Assembly (NCBI GenBank): GCA_000310025.1
Contig: FN649737.1
Coordinates: forward strand, 3,523,851 to 3,587,850
DNA: 64,000 nucleotides
Direction: 5' to 3'
Source of the DNA: Ectocarpus siliculosus
Lineage: Eukaryota > Sar > Phaeophyceae > Ectocarpales > Ectocarpaceae
The translations under genes were made by a program, and so were the position numbers. Each line of letters starts with the position of its first letter. The first letter of the stretch is position 1. The notes below the pieces were generated by a model. The model made no database searches. It saw only the letters and a program-made list of their open reading frames with translations, and was not told where the DNA came from. Below are positions 46,925-58,800 of the stretch, one piece after another.

Positions 46925-49900
46925 CTAGAGCTTTTTCCGCAACGCCTCTCTCGCGGCGAGTTCCTTTTCGCGCTTCTTTTGCCGTTTCAACCTGTTCTTC
47001 AGGTTGGAATTTGCCTCGATGCGCGACTCCACACGCTCCACTCGCGTCTTCTTTGGCTTTTGAACCATCACCTGCATGCAAAGCCGCCTTGTTAGGGTTA
47101 GGGTTGTTAGGGTTGTTAGGGTTGTTAGGGTTAGGGTTAGGGTTGTTAGGGTTGTTAGGGTTGTTAGGGTTAGGGTTAGGGTTGTTAGGGTTGTTAGGGT
47201 TAGGGTTAGGGTTAGGGTTGTTAGGGTTGTTAGGGTTAGGGTTGTTAGGGTTGTTAGGGTTAGGGTTAGGGTTGTTAGGGTTGTTAGGGTTGTTAGGGTC
47301 TGATGGGTGCGACAGTCGTTGTCGGTGCGCTAGATGGCACGCGCTTCTTGTTCTCAGGGCGTTGCTTCAACATGTTGACCCAATCTCTGTTGGTTGTGCT
47401 GCTGCTGTTGTCATCGTCGTCGATGATGACACGGTGCCTCGATGACAACAAAGGCAGGCCTTGAAGCTTGCTGCGAAACGTCGACCAAAAATGGTACAAC
47501 ATGCCATGATAGAGACAAGGCCGCAACAGGTCGAACTGCTGCGTGCTTGCCCGGCCAGGCAGCCGGCGGGTAACGGCGAGAGGCGCGGAACCCGCAGCGT
47601 CAGCAGCCGGGGCAGCCGAGCAACGGGAGGTTACGTAAAACCCTAACAAACTACTCCGCCGCCGACGCCTGTACCAAACCAAGACCAAACTCATGTTTTC
47701 ACTTCTCGTGCGTTCTTGTGCGACGCATCAATTTCGTGGGCTTGAATTGAGGTTGGGACACATTGGTAGTGCCTCCGAAACCTCATGGATAGCCTAGGTG
47801 TTCTGCTGTTCTAGTCACGCTTCTGGCTGAACAGTACAAGTGGCATTGTAATGAACGACGCTCTAGGCAGCAAGACGGCAGTGTGCATAGAAAACACCCA
47901 TCTTGCGAATCACGTACGTACGACGCCTTACAGGCACAACACAGCGGAGAGCAGTCGACAACAGAACAACCAGTAGTGCCGAGCTCCGTTGACTAGTAGG
48001 TTGGCTCCAAAGAGACGGTCCGACGCTCGTTTCGAGCGGGTCTAGGACACGCTCCGACAGCGTAAAACAACCACGTGCAGCTAGACGATGACGCCATCCT
48101 AAATACGCATCGTTGCTGGTGCGTGCCAAAAAAGTGAACCTGGTGGAATCTTACCTCCCATCCATCGGCTTGCTTTGAGCGTTGCTTGGCCGTGGGTAGA
48201 CGGGGCGCCTCTGCCCCTGCTACTTGAAACGGGGACACAAGATGCGCACACGGACACGGAACAGAGCGTTTAGACAAACGCGTACACACACGTGGGCTCC
48301 GACAGTTTAAACTGAGAACACCAGGTGGGGGGGGTGTACTCATAGTCGTGCATGCCGTAGTCGTTAGACCATTGACCTCGCACCCCTACAAAGCTGGGAC
48401 GGAGCACGCCGGGTTCTCACCGGACCAGGCTCTCACATCACCAAGCGCGAAGCGCCGTGAGGTATTCGGCGAGTCGCATGAAGGGTGCGCTGCATCCTGC
48501 GAAGGGCGTTCGGCATCTTGTGCTTACTTCCTTGCGTACGGATGACAGCTGCGTATGACTTGATATATTTTCTGGTGCTTTCACTTCCAGAGACAGTTGT
48601 AAGCACTGTGTAGCTGCCTCGAGGATACTTTACCACTTTAACACAACGTGGTGTGATCATCCCTCTTGCGCGGAGTGAGGGTTCTCGACCCCGCACAACA
48701 TAGATCTACTCGACCACCATTATGGTTACCGCGAAAAAAAAAAACGGAGGCAAAAAAAAACGGTAACCTGGTTGCCGACTTCACGAAGTGAATTGGCTTG
48801 TTTTACAACGTCATTGCCAAACGACGAAAACCCAACCCCGGATGGCAAACACCGAGGGGGGGGCTTGTTTTACAACGTCGTTGCCAAGCGGCGAAAACCC
48901 AACCCCGATGGCAAACACCGGGGGGGGGGGGCGGGAACACCAGGTGGGGCGTGGTAATTACTTGGACTCGACGTATCCCCCACGGTTTCATTCTACATGT
49001 TGTTGTGCGACAACAGCGAGTGAGCAAAAATCTACGAGATTCACCGCTACCATCGCCGCTCATCTGCTGCTGCGTACTTGACCCTTGGGCTCTCTACTCA
49101 CTGCTTGGCACCATCATGGTTGCAAGGGGGTCAAAAGCACAGGTAGGGCAGAACAAGCCGTCGGCAGGGCGCTGAGCTGCTGGCACCACTTGCACACTTT
49201 TTCGGCCCCATCTGAGCCAGTAGTTGATTGGCCAAACCAACACAAACTAAAGCGGTTTGGCCACACCTTCATCGCTGCTGTCGCCTGAGTCGGAGTCCAT
49301 TGTCATTGCCGCCGTCGCGCCGCGGTGTCGTACGAGGGCGAGGGGTACCCTTGTCTCTCTCTCGCCGTCGTCGTACAACAGATTTACGAAGCCTCCGTGC
49401 AACAACTTTCAAACCAATAATTCGCAACAACGCGAAAACACACAGGCACGCAAAGGTCGGTCACACAAGGCAGAATGGGCGGGCCTGGTGTACTTGGGGC
49501 GGTCGCGTGTAGCTTCTCGAGCATCGACGAACAGGCAACGGGGTTCCGCAGAGTGGATCAACCTTGCCGAACCGCTGAAATCGTGACTTCATTAATACTG
49601 CCGCGAGATTGACACAGCCGGCGCGCCAAACGATATCACGGCTTCTTGTTCTTCGCACACGCACACCCCTACGGGTTGCTAGCGAACGCCGCGAATTCGT
49701 AACGCAGCACGTTCTCGAAGTCCGCCGAACAAGCCTCGGTACAAGCACTACCCTACCAGCCCTCTCAAAAGAAAGCGTTATGTTCAAAGAGGGGCAAACC
49801 TAGCTTAGAGGAGCGTCAGCGCTCAGCGGGGAGTCCCACACATGGCTGGCCGTTGCCAGTCCCCCCAGCTCTTTTCGACCCTACTTTTTGGGATACGTGG

Positions 49901-50595
49901 GCGAGGAATGAGTACAAAAAACAATCAATACGCAACGGAATAACGGATCATGCACATGCGTTTGGACGCTGTGGAAGCTAAAACAAAATGATCATCAGAG
50001 AGATTCTCGGACATGACATCGAGGGAGGGTGGTTCCTGTGGAGTGCGGGCTAAACGAGGCATGCAGGTGTCGATGGCAACTGGCCACTGGCGGCACATTC
50101 ACACCTTGGTGACGACGGCAGGAAACCACTCCGCGCCCGCCTCAAACCGACCCTCCACCCTATCCCCCACGCCGATTCGCCCGCTATTTCGACGGGCACT
50201 CTCTCGGCCATCCCCTGCTGCCATTGCTTTCCCGGCCATGCCCTTGTTGTCACTGCTGCTACTACCGCCGGCGTGACTTCTTGCAGCCTTGAGCATTTCG
50301 GCGTGGAGGGCAGCGAGGTCCTCTTCTTCTTCCTCCTCCTCCTCCTGAGCCTAGACCGTCGTGAACACACACGCAAGAGGGCTGGATCCTTTGACAAGAG
50401 CGGTTTGCTGAGGGTCGGGGAACCTGTACTCCCCACCACAATATTCGTATAAACCCGTGTAGATGCTCACTTGTATCAAGGACAGCCGACTCTGAGACAA
50501 GGTGGTGCGAGAGAGAGAGAGAGAGAGAGAGAGTGCGCACGCAGTGAGCACGCCTCTGAAACCCGAGCCCCATAAACCCAACCCAGGGTACTAGG

Positions 50596-50629
<34 letters not shown>

Positions 50630-52393
50630 CGCACGCAGTGAGCACGCCTCTGAAACCCGAGCCCCATAAACCCAACCCAGGGTACTATCAGTTTCTATCT
50701 GCAACACCACAAAATACAGCAGTCCCGATGGTATATCCAAACCCGCCAGTGCACACCCTAACACATAAAACCGTCTGGGTCTAGCTCTGGAGGCGTTGTC
50801 ATACTACACTACTTAGTCTGCGTGCATACAGTAGTCAAGACCCGCAGCTAGGAACTACTACCTGAGAAATAGAGGCTTGAAATTTTCAAAGAAAAAAATA
50901 AGTTACGTTCACTATGTAAGCAACACGGCTCAGCCGTGGATCCTATACGAAATTCCACACAAAAAGCCGTGCCCGAAAGTGGCGATGAAATAAGAAACCG
51001 AGCCTCGACCCGATTTTGACGTTCGTTTCTTGTCTCCGGGCCCGTACGTTATTTTGGCAAAAGCGCTACCTCGTGTTGGGGGGTTTCTCCTAGGGTAGGC
51101 CACTCCTGCGCGTCCAGTTGGTGCTTGGCGCGCCGATTCTGAGAAGATCCGTCCTCGCCAGCGCGGCCTGGTGCTGCATCGCCGGCAGCAGCAGGCAGGG
51201 CCTTGCTCTTCTTGGCTGCGAGTGGTCGTGGGGCGCGTTTGAGCGTTGCAACGGCGGTGTGTGATCTCTTGAGAATATACATGCGTACCCCAACACCAAC
51301 CCGGGTGTTGCTGGGCACGCGGGTTGTAACTGAATTTGCCCCGATATGTAGCAGTAGTGGGGGAAACACGGGGACATACCGCATTGCATTCAAGTATCAT
51401 ATGTAACCTTGGGTTCCTTGAGAAGTACGTTTCCATTCTACCGGCTGCATGCGTACCTATTTTCAAAGCCCCGTTACTCTGCAGCACATAGGCTGACTGC
51501 TGTGCTGAAAATGGTGTTGGGACCTTCACGCCGAGTTGCCACAAACGTACCAATACACACAGTGTTGGGAACTTGACACCGAAGTTGCCACAAACGTGCC
51601 AATAATTTTGGTATGTGCTCTTCGTTGTGGATGAGTCGAGCTTTTAACTCGGTTCAGGGGGTGTGGTATCTTATGCAATCTACGGTTTATATAACCCGGG
51701 GGGTGAAATTACTGGATGGGATTCCATCTCTTGTACCGCTCCTGAGCAGCGACCGGATATCCGAAGGGTTTCTTTCTATTCTAGAGATGGTCGAGTACGG
51801 CAGATGGGTAGGGGCAAGGGTGAACAAAGCGTCGAGGCGGAAGGTAGACAGTCTTTCTTTGTTTTTTTCTATTAGCGTCGAGGCCACAATAGTTTTCGGG
51901 AACCGTAACAAGTTTTAGCGACGCACCCGTTTAGTGTGGACAATCCGGATATCCAATATCCAAGGGGCACATGTTGCACGGCTGTACTGCATTATGCATT
52001 TCATCACCTGTTCAATACTAAAGTGTAGACTAGTGGCCCTTTACAGGAGGTCAGCATATAGTCTAAGCGGTAACTCTGATTTTATTGAAAACAGCAAGCA
52101 CACCGCCTTTTCTATTGACACACGACTGCTGCTTTCGCTGGAAAACTTCCGACGCACCTCACCCCCCTGATACACAAAAAATTTAACCATGGGGCATGGG
52201 ACTGCACGGAACACAGATCTCCCGCACCTGCTGCTGCTTTACCCTTCCTTTTCCTCCGCTTGGACCAGTCTTTGGTTTTTCTGCCTTCCTCTGCTGTGCT
52301 GCTGCTGATCACGGAGTCGTCGTCGTAATTCTTGACCAGCAAGTACACGAACAGCAGCACGACTGCACAGAACACTAATACAGCATTAAGCAT
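46925..52393 (-). CDS. Membrane-anchored Tudor-like protein, 8 exons
   Basis: Exons, minus strand: 52393-52228, 51215-51070, 50344-50105, 49405-49267, 49179-49102, 48216-48155, 47466 to about 47302, and 47071-46925 (stop TAG at 46925-46927). Phases match through exon 6 (277 codons), and total length is about 380 aa. Order: N-terminal hydrophobic anchor (residues 4-20, VLVFCAVVLLFVYLL) followed by DDD and a basic stretch; Ala-rich linker; run of eight Glu (105-112); Tudor-like domain (about 161-213); acidic DSDSGDSSDE; a CPTC pair (241-244); Asp-rich segment with SSRHRVI; and a Lys/Arg-rich helical C-terminus (KNRLKRQKKREKELAARE). The topology suggests a tail in the cytosol or nucleus. The exon 7 donor could not be identified (see the telomere array). 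No named orthologue was recognised. Confidence 0.72.
47092..47299 (+). repeat. Interstitial telomere-type array, TTAGGG and TTGTTAGGG units
   Basis: About 208 bp of TTAGGG mixed with the 9-bp variant TTGTTAGGG in irregular order; 6- and 9-bp units alternate in clusters. It lies between exons 7 and 8 of the Tudor-like gene and starts within a few bases of the last clearly coding codons of exon 7. TTAGGG is the telomere repeat expected in brown algae. Plus-strand Val/Arg/Leu-rich frames across it are translation artefacts. Confidence 0.97.
48336..48603 (+). repeat. 268-bp dispersed repeat, copy 2
   Basis: Full-length match of 4521-4788 in the same orientation, preceded by GGTGGGGGGG. It lies in intron 5 of the Tudor-like gene. 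Copies differ by scattered substitutions and share both ends. Confidence 0.85.
48785..48935 (+). repeat. About 75-bp tandem duplication ending in G-runs
   Basis: Two copies each read GGCTTGTTTTACAACGTC, then TTGCCAA, CGAAAACCCAACCCC, GATGGCAAACACCG and a G-run. They differ at several bases. They lie in intron 5 of the Tudor-like gene. Confidence 0.85.
49267..50344 (-). other. Tudor-like domain, exons 3-4
   Basis: Exon 3 ends GVGDRVEGRFEAGAEWFPAVVTK and exon 4 begins LLHGGFVNLLYDDGERETRV. Joined in phase 0 they give the signature of Tudor/SGF29-type beta barrels: G-x-x-V-E-x-R-F, W-x-P-A-x-V, then Y-D-D-G-x-x-E. Such domains bind methylated Lys or Arg, or act as interaction folds. The aromatic residues (W, F, Y) needed for a cage are present. 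Binding specificity cannot be read from the sequence. Confidence 0.7.
50505..50687 (+). repeat. About 95-bp tandem duplication with (GA)n
   Basis: Two copies begin GGTGCGAGAGAGAG, with slightly different (GA)n lengths. They continue GTGCGCACGCAGTGAGCACG, then CCTCTGAAACCCGAGCCCCA, and end CCCAGGGTACTA. GTGCGCAC is a palindrome. They lie in intron 2 of the Tudor-like gene. Confidence 0.93.
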
Positions 52394-52736
52394 GTTGGGT
52401 GGCTTTGCCCGTGTACCCCAGCCGAACGTGCAGCCTATGGTGATTTCAAGTATGCATACATGTAGTTTCTCCCAGCACGCCACAGATCCCAAGCCAGGGG
52501 GGCACCGCAAACAGTACTGGAGGGTACCGCCCTCTTCTTGGCGGCTTGTGAGATGGAACAAACTTATGGACAGCGGTACAGAGGAGGCAGAGCCGACGTA
52601 AAACGCGACGAGGGCACGGAGGCAAGACAACGCTGGGGGCGGCGCTGAACACCACCCGACGAGACGAACGCACGCAACCTAGTGTGCGGGTGCGAGGTTT
52701 TCATCCTGCAGCCCTCCTGCACACACCGGAAGAAAA
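52394..52736. promoter_or_regulatory. Candidate bidirectional promoter
   Basis: The 343 bp between the divergent start codons of the membrane-anchored Tudor-like gene (52393, minus) and the secreted repeat protein (52737, plus). No TATA box is evident. The region must hold both 5' untranslated regions and promoters if both starts are right. Co-regulation is an inference from distance only. Confidence 0.45.
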
Positions 52737-52811
52737 ATGGGTGTTCTCCGAATATGGTCGCTTCCAGCGGCTCTGCTAGCTTCTTCTATGGCAGGCCTCG
52801 CGTCAGCATCG
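52737..52811 (+). other. Signal-peptide exon of the repeat protein
   Basis: Encodes 25 residues, MGVLRIWSLPAALLASSMAG and then LASAS, ending at a perfect GTGAGT donor in phase 0. It has a basic n-region, a hydrophobic core and an A-S-A cleavage motif, a classic secretory signal. The next in-phase acceptor with matching repeat sequence is at 55442 (VSFEEKIAQVYD), which fits a mature N-terminus. An unseen exon within the long intron cannot be excluded. Confidence 0.7.
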
Positions 52812-55800
52812 GTGAGTCCGGGGGGGGAAGCATTTGATCTTGCTCTGGCGTGAGACTTGGGGGGCAGGGTCAACTTCTTATCTCCCTGGTGCGTGCTGCT
52901 TGCGCTTTGGTCTTGTCCGCTCGCTACCCTCGGAAAAGATGGAATTTAGATGTAAAATATCTAATTTCTCCGGCGTGTTCTTCTTCTCTGCTGGCGTGCC
53001 TGCTGGGGCTCTCCTTTACTCCGCTCCACAGCAGAGATACGAAGCACCCAAAGAAGGTTAAGGGCAGCGCATGTGCGCCACGCAAAAGGAATTGCGTTAC
53101 AAGGCGTGCCGTAGTAGTGCCGGACCTTGTAGGGGCTGGCTTTGTGCGCGCGAGGGAAAGAGGCGGGGGGGGGATTGGGGCGGAGATTTGGAAGCAGACA
53201 GGAGGAGCACACAGAATCACACGTTTTCCATACCATCCGTCACACTTCCCGGTTAAAAAGTCGACACGGTGATTATGAAGGTGATGCAACACACCCATCG
53301 AAAGAACTAACACGGACAGGGGCTCCAAAACCACACAGGGAACCGAAGCATGTGCGCGGGAGGGCTGTGAACGAGGAGCCCGCTTTCCCTTTCAATCGAT
53401 CCCTCGCATGCTTTCCGGTTTTTGCCCAATTTTAGGGGGTGGATGAATTTGTTGGATTGTTTTGTACGTATGTAAAGGTCGATTTTTTTATTTTTTGCCA
53501 AAGCTGGCACCGCAGCAGTAGCAGCAGTAGGGGGGGTATGGACGAAAGCACCGCTGGGCCATAGCTGCGATGGAGCCTGCTGTAGCTGAAAGGATCCCCC
53601 CCATCCCCGCAGCAGTGCACCCTACCCTTGCAACAGCTGGGAAGCCAATCTGTTGGGGGGGATCGCATGTGTGTGTTCGGTGAGCAGCAGAGAAGAAGAC
53701 GTCGTGGTGGCGGTTTTTCTTTCTCTCCGCTCTTATGTATCTCTTCTTTAGGAGTGAGTATGTATGATGCAGCGAGATACAGCAGTAGAAATAAAACGCG
53801 ACCTCTTTCTTTTCTCGCTCTCCAAAACATACAAGGAAGGGTTGTTTGCCCGGACGCAGCGCACAATCCCCCCCTCCCCCCAGAAAAAAAAAAACAACGC
53901 TACAGTAGGGCCAAATATCACGCATAGCATAGCTGCTGTAAGCTGCTCGCGTGAGCGTACAAGGGTCTGTGTACAATATGTGTACAATACCTACCTGCGA
54001 TACCTATCCGTACGACTATGCCAGCAACATATGTATCTACTGCTGTACCTGACGACTCTCCGTTGGAGGGGCGAATGATTTGTCCTGTCCATGGTTGTGC
54101 GGCTATGCAAATTCGTCTCTCCTTTGTGTTGTGTGTTGTGTGCATACCGAAGCCGTGCCGTAGTTACCTATTATAACCCATACATACTCCTATTTGTATG
54201 TGCACAAGTGGACTATCTCTCTGCTGGGTAAAACATCAAGTAATTATGTACAGATCGGGTTTTTTATGATGTCCACGCCGAACTTTTGTGTTTTGTGTGT
54301 CCGTGGCTATAGCCGCGTGCACTCCTCTTTTGGCCCCAAGGCAGAGGCCACACGGCAATGTAATCCTGAATCACCACAGCAGCAGTTAACGCGCACAAAA
54401 TCGTTCAGCACAACGCATACGGCAGCAGTATTGTAGCCGCTACGGTTTAAGGGCGCGGGGGATCGCAGTGTCTCCTCTTCAAAAATTCAGGAAACGCCTG
54501 CGTATCTGAGTTTTCCAAAGTCTAACTCCAGTACGAAACTACCATCGAAAATTAATTGTCCGCATCGGTCGCTTGGGTTCAAAGTCAGTGTCTGAGATTG
54601 CATGTAGCCCTCGTGATACACTGCAGACTAGCGGTCCTCGATTTCCCATACAAATGCATACGATCCTTCGATCGTCGAGATCGGTGAGAGCTACAAGCAA
54701 GATTTTTGAAGCTGCTGGGCGGTCCGATTTGAAAACGCTTCAAGCACCTTTGCTTGTGGCCACATGGGCCGACTATGTATGCATATGACCCCGTGGCATT
54801 GAATCGATTACTGGCGACGAGTAGGACTGTCAGGGAAGACCTGCGCTGAAGTTGGCGGCCCCACACGCTCACATAGGCACTGGTTCCCCGTTACTGCTGT
54901 GTGCTTGAAGCGTTTCAAAACCGGAGAGCACAGGAGCTTCAAAAATCCTGCTGTAGCTCACTGATCTCGATGGTAGAAGGATCGTTTGGAATGTCGCCGA
55001 CCGCTAATCTGTTGTGTATCGCACGGACTGCAATCTCATGTACGAAGTACTCTGTATTAACATTGTACACAATCGACAGCTGCGGACGGTTATGCGATTG
55101 TAGTATCGTACTGAAGTTATTAAGAATTTTGGAAACTGAGATATGTTGGCGTTTCCTGAAATGTTCAGGGAGTTATTGCGATCTCCCCCGCGCCCCTAGT
55201 GATTGTAAGAGAAATCGAATGTATAAGGAGAGTGTTTTTGGCTTCTCCCGTTCATGAGAAATACACACACCACATACATATGCTACACACAGGCAAAAAG
55301 AAGGGTTTAAGAGCGAACCGGATTAAGGAGGGTGATTTTTGCTCGTCTCGACCATATCTCTCATCGTAGCCACTACGCTTGTATACATGATCATGCCGCC
55401 GCTCCCTCGCTGCCTCGTGATGCTCGTGATCCTTGGAGTAGGTGTCCTTCGAGGAAAAAATTGCTCAGGTCTACGACGTGGCTCCTAAGGTGCGCATCGC
55501 AGGCAGCGGCTTCGACGAGCTCGACGCCGCCTCCCTCAAGCTGTCCTTCGCGCCGAAGCTGAAGGAGGGCGAGGACTACAAGGTGGACATCCAGAGCTCC
55601 ACCGTCATGGTGCTCAACCTCCAGTCCGGCAAGAAGTAAGTGCAGTAGGTTTACACACAAGTTCCGTACAACACGTGCTCCTGTATTGCGATCACGACAT
55701 GACGTGGTGGCACCACTGCACCCCGATTCTACAGTATACCGACACAGCCTGCCCTGAATACCTTATCCCCTCCTGGCAGGAGTAGTGCTGAAAAAGGGAC

Positions 55801-58800
55801 TAATAGTAACAGGGGTCGCCAAACCGAGCCCTTTACTGGTGCTAAAGATGTATTTTCCCGCAAGTTTGTTCGTTTTTGTCTAAGGTCTTCCCTGTTACAA
55901 TTTCGTTTTTTTTTTTTGGTATGACGTCAAGATATTCACTTGAGGAGAACGCTCGTCTCCTCAGCCGCGCTCGCTTGGGAGCAGAGCAGCGCATGCAGCA
56001 CTACTGCTGTACGTATGTCCGCTCGGTGTGCGCGTTGTGTGTGTGTTGGTTGTAGTAAGGTTATATTCCAATTGAACGCTTCCAAACTCGCTACGGCAGT
56101 TAGGAATTTTCAGTATGCATGTATGCATGTATGCATGTATGCATACACGCTATTGCTGCCTACGGTACCTTGTGCGACGGTCTGACCAGGAGGTACTGCG
56201 GTCGCAGCTGGGAGGCCAAGGGCTCTATTATTATATAAACATGCTTCTATGCGTTTTTTATGGATAAAGAAGGCCAACCCATCAGACTACAAAGTCAGCA
56301 ATTTGATTTGATTTCTAGTTTCTCCGCAAAGGGTTCTCCCCTTCACACAGATAGGAGATAGGGTGGCATCGGTGCGCATGTTTCTATAGTTACACCGCAC
56401 ACGGCTTCGTTTTTCTTTTCCGTGTGTGCTTTTTTCCCACTCTGTGTACAGATAAATTAGCGCCTGCACGTACGCAAGATAACCCCCAGTTTTACCTCCA
56501 AGTCCCTCTTGTGGGCTTGCTTCACGATGGCCGCCGTACTAAATGTTCATACTAGGAGTTCGTGTAGGGAGTCTTGAACTTGCTGACTCAAATTCCCTAT
56601 GATGTTGAGCATGAAAATTGCTAGCTGCCAGCGTCTTTCAAATTGTGGGCGCTAGCTACAATCGCATTGACGACTCGGGCGGGGTCGACAGGGCTGGCAA
56701 TGTTGTAGCATGAAAGTTCTTGGTTGCGCGCTAGCTACCTGTATCGTATTCATGCGGGGTCGACAGGGCTGACAAACGGCGCCCATGTTCCATGCAATGT
56801 TGAGCATGGACATTCTTACCTCCCAAGTTCTTCCAGGTGTGGGCGCTAGCTATCTACGTCTACATCACTGGGTACATTGTAGACGACTCATCATGTGGTG
56901 CTGCGTTTCCCGCTGTCGTGCTTGTGATTGACTCCTGTAAGGTGGATGTCCCTGGACGATGGCGCATCTCCCACGGGACTCTACCTCTCCTCCGCAAAGG
57001 TTGGCGACCTCGGCCTGCTCGAAGACTCGGTGCAGGTGCGTTGCCCCCTCTTTTTTTTTGTTTGACAACACGAATCCATCTTTATCTTGTAGTGTAGTTG
57101 ACAATAATCTCAAGATGGATTATTATAGCATTGGATTCATAGCGTCAGAGTCAGCTACTTATTTATTTTGTCAAACATTATATTGGTCCTGGCCGTCGGT
57201 CCTTCCACCACAACTCTGGCCCCTGCTAGCGCCACTGGACGTTGGGCTGTGCGCCGAGAAGAAGCAGGCTCTTGACCCCTCTCAACACTGCTGTTACACA
57301 CGCTTGTTAATATACATGTTCTACGTCTGTTGCCCCGCCCGTTGATTTTTTGTTGTTTTGCTTGTGTTGCGTGCAGATCGCCACCATCGTGCCCTCCCCC
57401 ACCGTGGAAGCCTCCTCCAAGCCAATCTACATGCAGACCACCCCCAAGTGCGTTGTAAAACCGGTCAAGTCAAGAGGCATCGATTCGCTGGCCTCGCCCA
57501 GTTGACCGGGGATATGTCTATACAGCACACCAAGTGCACAAAGAACATGTTTTTCCCTTGTTGCGTGTGTCATCAATCACTGTTCTGTTTTTGCAGATGC
57601 ACTTGAACGAATTAAGTCAAGTACAGCAGTGGTAGCACGTTGAACGCGCACGTTTCTGGCAATTGCCGTGTGTTTTGCTGCACGCTGTCTGAACAACAAT
57701 TCTCGCGCGGACTGTCGAGACTTTGTGGTAGTGATGTCGACGCTGTTGTTGTTGTTGTTGTTGCTGTTGTTGTTCACTTCTTTGTCGACGGCCGCTGACT
57801 GGTCCATTTGAACGGAACAGGCTCATCGTCAACGGAACGAACTTCAACACCAAGATCACGGAGCTGTACTTCGACCCCCCTCTGCAGGAGGGCGTCGTCA
57901 TCCAGAAGAAGGTACGGTACGGTACTTCTTACAGTGCTAATTGTAATCAATACCCTATTATGTCATAGGAGGCGGAGAGATGGCACCCGCCTCGACCGAT
58001 GTTGAGAACTCGATCGCTCCACACCCAAGCTTGCGCCAACACCAAAAACGGTGGTTTTGGAATCATGTGGTTGAGGGCGTTCCGTAGATGTGCCGGGCGC
58101 TTTCCGCACTCCCTTAGTTGTGGAGCAAAATAGAGATTTTAAAGTCGGTCTGGGGGGGGTGCCATCTCTCCGCCTCTTGCGGTAGTAGTCAAAAGCTGAG
58201 TATTAAGTTGTATTTTGTTTTTGGGTTCTGTAATGTGTTTCTCAAACAGACAAAACATGGCATTGGACTGCTGTTAACAGATTTGTAATTTTTGCCTTTG
58301 AGCTTGTTAGGTTCGCTCGGCTCTTACTTTTTTCTGTTGGGTTCTTCGACGTTCGCTGGGCTCTTGGAGTAAAAAAACACGTCCGCGGTGTGAGCATTGA
58401 AAACATCGGACCCCCATAGCCAAGCGAACGGTCTCCCCCCCCCCCCTCCCCCCAGGTCTTGTCGCCAACCCAGATCTCCATCACCAAGAACTTCAAGTAT
58501 GACAACCCTTACGTCTGGGCCGACGAGCCCGGACCGCTCAAGATCGTGGCGATCAACACGGGCGGCGGTCGACTCTCTCTCAACTCTGACGACGGGGGCA
58601 TTGTGATCGCCGAGGTGCAAGCGGACCTTGACCACCATGGCGTGACCGTGCAGGGCCACGAGAGCCTGGACCTATACCAGTCGAGCAAGAGCTTCCAGAT
58701 TTCGGGAAGCGGGTTCGTTGACGGCACCAAGGTAAGGCGCGAGCCAAGGGGCTCTTTGTCTGTCCGATGAAAGCCAAGGGCGGGTGGGTGGATGGGGGAT

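Noticed and set aside
47076-47445. Plus-strand frames rich in Val/Arg or Leu/Gly
   Set aside because: Direct translations of the TTAGGG/TTGTTAGGG array.
48790-48910. GTTTTACAACGTCGT followed by GAAAACCC, reminiscent of the lacZ-alpha region of cloning vectors
   Set aside because: The match stops after about 15 bases. There are two diverged tandem copies within native sequence, so vector contamination is unlikely.
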